The notes below the pieces were generated by a model, which had not been told where the DNA came from, did no database searches, and was given only the letters and a program-made list of their open reading frames with translations. A stretch of 17,311 nucleotides of DNA from an uncultured Eubacteriales bacterium (GTDB lineage Bacteria > Bacillota > Clostridia > Oscillospirales > Acutalibacteraceae). The first letter of the stretch is position 1. Every line of letters begins with the position of its first letter. Below, one piece after another: positions 15,374-17,311 of this stretch. The stretch is taken from contig ONRO01000236.1 in NCBI GenBank assembly GCA_900320235.1, forward strand, positions 1 through 17,311, given 5' to 3'. The position numbers and the translations under genes were made by a program.

Positions 15374-16086
15374 AAATTCTGGCAGTTGATACTACGGCTT
15401 CTCCGGTTTCAGCAGCACTGCTGAGTGATGGAAGGCTGCTTGGTGAATTTTATCTTAATGTCAGGACAACTCACAGCCAGACACTTATGCCTGTTGTATC
15501 AGCATTGCTTGAAGCATCAAAAACAGATGTAAATGACATTGATGTATTTGCAGTAAATGCCGGTCCGGGTTCTTTCACCGGAGTAAGGATCGGTGTAGCA
15601 TCAATCAAAGGAATGTCTATGCCGCTTGATAAGCCATGCGCGAAGGTTTCTACGCTTGAAGCGATGGCATATGGAATGCCGTATGGTGAGGGTGTGGTAT
15701 GTGCCGTAATGGATGCAAGATGTTCTCAGGTATATAATGCTCTTTTCAGGCTTGATAACGGAAAGGTCGAAAGAATAACAGAAGACCGGGCTGTGTCGAT
15801 TGAAGAACTTGCTTCGGAGCTTGAGTGTTACGAAGATACAGTATATCTTGTCGGTGACGGAGCCGAGCTTTGCAGCAAGAGCTTTGAAGAAAGGCTTGAA
15901 AACATAGTACTTGTCCCTGAGAATATCAGATTTCAGCATGCGTACGGTACTGCAAAGGCAGCGATGAAAATGATTGAAGAAAACAAGCTTTGCAGCAGTG
16001 ATGAGCTAATGCCTGTTTATCTGAGACTGCCACAGGCTGAGCGTGAACTGAAAGCAAGACTTGAAAAACAAAAGGAAAAAGGATAA
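15370..16086 (+). CDS. tsaB: tRNA t6A biosynthesis protein TsaB
   Basis: A 238-residue ASKHA-fold protein, the inactive paralogue that dimerises with TsaD and binds TsaE in t6A synthesis. N-terminal MKILAVDTTASPVSAAL and the motif NAGPGSFTGVRIG (63-75) are diagnostic, as is HSQTLMPV (35-42). The C-terminal part (about 110-225) is variable, as usual. Its ATG overlaps the end of tsaE by 4 nt. A rimI acetyltransferase gene, often next in Firmicutes, is absent; rpiB follows 19 bp later. Confidence 0.95.
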   Translation: MKILAVDTTASPVSAALLSDGRLLGEFYLNVRTTHSQTLMPVVSALLEASKTDVNDIDVFAVNAGPGSFTGVRIGVASIKGMSMPLDKPCAKVSTLEAMAYGMPYGEGVVCAVMDARCSQVYNALFRLDNGKVERITEDRAVSIEELASELECYEDTVYLVGDGAELCSKSFEERLENIVLVPENIRFQHAYGTAKAAMKMIEENKLCSSDELMPVYLRLPQAERELKARLEKQKEKG

Positions 16087-16105
16087 GAAGAAAAGGGGTT
16101 TTATT

Positions 16106-16561
16106 ATGAAAATATCACTTGGAGCAGATCACGGAGCATTTGAGCTGAAGGAAGCTGTAAAAAAGCATCTTGAAGAACAGAATTATGAGGTTGTGGATTA
16201 TGGCTGTTTTTCAAAAGAATCTGTTGACTATCCCAGATATGCATTTCTTGCAGCAAATGCAGTAGCAAAGGGTGAATGTGATTTTGGTGTTATCTGCTGT
16301 ACAACAGGTCTCGGAGTATCAATGGCTGCGAATAAGGTAAAAGGTGTCAGAGCAGCAGTATGTACTAATGAAATGCTTGCTGAAATGACAAGACGTCATA
16401 ATAATGCAAATGTAATCTGTATGGGTCAGAATGTAGTAAGTGAGGAGCTTGCTTTCAAAATGGTAGATATATTCCTTTCCACCGGTTTTGAAGGCGGCAG
16501 ACATGAGCGCAGAGTCAATCTTCTCAAAGATATAGAAGACGGCAAAGAGCTTACAGTCTGA
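16106..16561 (+). CDS. rpiB: Ribose-5-phosphate isomerase B
   Basis: A 151-residue RpiB/LacA/LacB-family isomerase that interconverts ribose 5-phosphate and ribulose 5-phosphate in the pentose phosphate pathway. Visible motifs: GADHGAFELK (6-15), the catalytic loop CTTGLG (65-70) with Cys65 and Thr67, AANKVKGVRAA (74-84), RRHNNANVICMGQ (96-108) and EGGRHERRV (129-137). I chose ATG 16106 because AAGGGG lies about 8 nt upstream and the protein then begins MKISLGADHG, as expected; an in-frame TTG at 16061 would add 15 lysine-rich residues overlapping tsaB. Other members act on allose or galactose 6-phosphates, but the context gives no hint of that. A hairpin at 16576-16614 follows the stop. Confidence 0.93.
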   Translation: MKISLGADHGAFELKEAVKKHLEEQNYEVVDYGCFSKESVDYPRYAFLAANAVAKGECDFGVICCTTGLGVSMAANKVKGVRAAVCTNEMLAEMTRRHNNANVICMGQNVVSEELAFKMVDIFLSTGFEGGRHERRVNLLKDIEDGKELTV

Positions 16562-16575
16562 GAAATAAAAGAAGA

Positions 16576-16614
16576 TGCACCGTCTGCACAGAGGTATACT
16601 GAGCAGACGGTGCA
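16576..16614. terminator. Terminator hairpin between rpiB and the Cys-rich gene
   Basis: A perfect 12-bp stem joins TGCACCGTCTGC (16576-16587) with GCAGACGGTGCA (16603-16614), with a further CAG/CTG pairing inside the loop. The downstream side on the plus strand is AAAATTATT rather than a U-run. Minus-strand RNA continues with UCUUCUUUUAUUU, which is a better tract. It probably serves the minus-strand Cys-rich gene and, less well, rpiB. Confidence 0.75.
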
Positions 16615-16646
16615 AAATTATTGCCTGATTTTAGCCTGAGGGTATA

Positions 16647-16784
16647 TCAGCATCCGCAGCCGCAATTGTTGTCGTTGCATCCGCAGCCACAACCGCCGTT
16701 GTTATTACCGCAGCAGCAGAGAATGATGATAAGAAGAATGATCCAACCACAGCTGCCGTTACCTAAAAAGTTGTTACCACACAT
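16647..16784 (-). CDS. 45-residue Cys/Gly-rich single-pass membrane peptide
   Basis: A small gene of 45 codons with a strong GGAGG site (16797-16793) 8 nt before ATG 16784. The product has three parts: a short polar start MCGNNFLGNGSCG (1-13), a hydrophobic segment WIILLIIIL (14-22) followed directly by Cys-Cys-Cys (23-25), and a tail of alternating Gly and Cys with Asn (26-45, ending NCGCGC). It contains 11 cysteines and 11 glycines. This resembles short proteins in Ruminococcus-type genomes that databases label chorion-class high-cysteine (HCB) proteins; the function is unknown. The triple Cys at the membrane edge and the CGCGC tails suggest metal binding, disulphide cross-linking or lipidation, all inference. 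A promoter lies at 16825-16854. Confidence 0.82.
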   Translation of the reverse strand: MCGNNFLGNGSCGWIILLIIILCCCGNNNGGCGCGCNDNNCGCGC

Positions 16785-16824
16785 AATAGAATCCTCCAAA
16801 TAATAAATTACTCAAACCTGCCGC

Positions 16825-16854
16825 ATTTTGCAGAATGTTCTGAATTGATGTCAA
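16825..16854 (-). promoter_or_regulatory. Promoter of the Cys-rich gene with overlapping inverted repeat
   Basis: On the minus strand a perfect TTGACA (16854-16849) is followed after 18 bp by CAAAAT (16830-16825). An inverted repeat TGTCA (16849-16853) and TGACA (16863-16867) with 9 bp between overlaps the -35 and could be an operator. Confidence 0.5.
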
Positions 16855-16867
16855 GCCGTAAATGACA

Positions 16868-16985
16868 TTGGGGCTTTCCTGCGTGCTGCAGGTTTTCGTT
16901 ATACTATATATTACGCTGATTATTCATTTGTGTGATTATTATCGTTAAGGAATGAAAGCTTTTCTTAATGATTAATGATAATATT
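16868..16985. other. Non-coding spacer
   Basis: AT-rich. Holds a short hairpin CCTGC-GTGCT-GCAGG (16878-16892) followed by TTTT on the plus strand, too weak to call a terminator. No gene seen. Confidence 0.5.
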
Positions 16986-17160
16986 TCACCAGTTCAGGCT
17001 TAAAAAAGCCGTGCGGTGCCGGAGTGAAACTTTTTTCAGGCTATATTAGCCGTGAATCGTGACTCCGGCGGCATGCCGGTCAGACTATCAAAGACGTGAA
17101 TCAAGGGTGCAGGACACCAAAGACACGTCATTCGGGCACATCATGCTGTTCGGCAAGCTT
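16986..17160 (+). repeat. Dispersed repeat, copy C, with internal duplication
   Basis: Aligns with copies A and B from CAGTTCAGG through GCCGTGCGGTGCCGGAG and CTTTTTTCAGG to CGTGAATCAAGGGTGCAG, then TCATGCTGTTCGG. Unlike them it carries a 44-nt insertion: a 22-nt unit at 17037-17058 recurs at 17081-17102 (17 of 22 identical) around a 22-nt spacer that folds as CCGGC-GGCAT-GCCGG (17065-17079). It has the same orientation as A and B. Confidence 0.88.
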
Positions 17161-17311
17161 TATACCTCTTCTGCTTTGTTCTTTTTGACAGATTCTTCAG
17201 CGTAAGGCGTTCCCTTACGGAAACGCGCCAAAAGAAAGGAACCACAAGAGGAAGGGCTAAGGCCCCTCCTCTTAAGGTTCCTCTCTTTTGAAATCACACC
17301 TCCTTAACTCT
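17161..17311. other. Non-coding end region with two inverted repeats
   Basis: Adjacent to repeat copy C and possibly part of the same larger element running past the window. It contains a hairpin CGTAAGG (17201-17207) with CCTTACG (17213-17219) and the long palindrome at 17229-17290. No supported coding region. Confidence 0.5.
17229..17290. repeat. 62-bp near-perfect palindrome
   Basis: Two 29-nt arms, 17229-17257 and 17262-17290, match in 25 of 29 positions when one is reverse-complemented, with a 4-nt centre (TAAG). Matching blocks from the outside in are CAAAAG, AGGAACC, AAGAGGA and GGGC. The arms are long for a terminator and there is no flanking T-run. Confidence 0.85.

Noticed and set aside
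16061..16105. Upstream TTG start for rpiB
   Set aside because: It adds a lysine-rich stretch overlapping tsaB; ATG 16106 has its own ribosome binding site and gives the usual N-terminus.
16621..16803. 60-residue Pro/Gln-rich open frame on the plus strand
   Set aside because: It is the antisense shadow of the Cys-rich gene and has no ribosome binding site.

Overview
The window looks like a chromosomal segment of an anaerobic, low-to-mid GC Firmicute, most likely Ruminococcus or a close Oscillospiraceae relative. The reasons are AT-rich third positions, strong GGAGG ribosome binding sites, sigma-A promoters with extended -10 boxes, a two-gene minimal Fe-S assembly pair (SmsC-SmsB) typical of strict anaerobes, formate-tetrahydrofolate ligase, and a tiny Cys/Gly-rich protein of a kind seen in that group. 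This placement is inference from gene content; no rRNA or other marker is present.

Layout. 1-565 holds no intact gene but carries what looks like the wreck of an S41-type peptidase. 566-3689 (+) encodes two membrane signalling proteins with related extracytoplasmic sensors: a SpoIIE-type PP2C phosphatase and an HD-GYP cyclic-di-GMP phosphodiesterase. A strong bidirectional terminator (3727-3776) separates them from a minus-strand unit of a MutS-like ATPase, a beta-lactamase-fold lipoprotein and an esterase (7541 down to 3839), which has its own promoter and a long leader with a three-helix fold. 7816-8655 (-) is an XRE regulator with a probable autoregulatory operator. 8656-9541 is non-coding and contains two copies of a dispersed repeat, an orphan minus-strand terminator, and a near-consensus promoter just after the second repeat. 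That promoter should drive a STAS-domain anti-sigma-factor antagonist and an unrecognised protein (9542-10479). A TIGR04076 protein converges on them.

11085-12727 (-) is smsC-smsB, with overlapping reading frames, a good promoter and a terminator. Divergent from it, an fhs promoter and a structured leader precede fhs, tsaE, tsaB and rpiB (13195-16561, +), which serve one-carbon metabolism, tRNA t6A modification and pentose phosphate metabolism. A terminator hairpin then separates rpiB from a convergent 45-residue Cys-rich membrane peptide (16647-16784, -). The window ends in a third, rearranged copy of the dispersed repeat and a 62-bp near-perfect palindrome.

Functionally, the phosphatase and the STAS protein could form two arms of a partner-switching pathway; no canonical RsbW kinase is visible. 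I see no CRISPR array, tRNA, rRNA, integrase or transposase. The points most worth following are the dispersed repeat family and its promoter, the structured leader of the MutS-like gene, the Cys-rich peptide, and the STAS partner protein.
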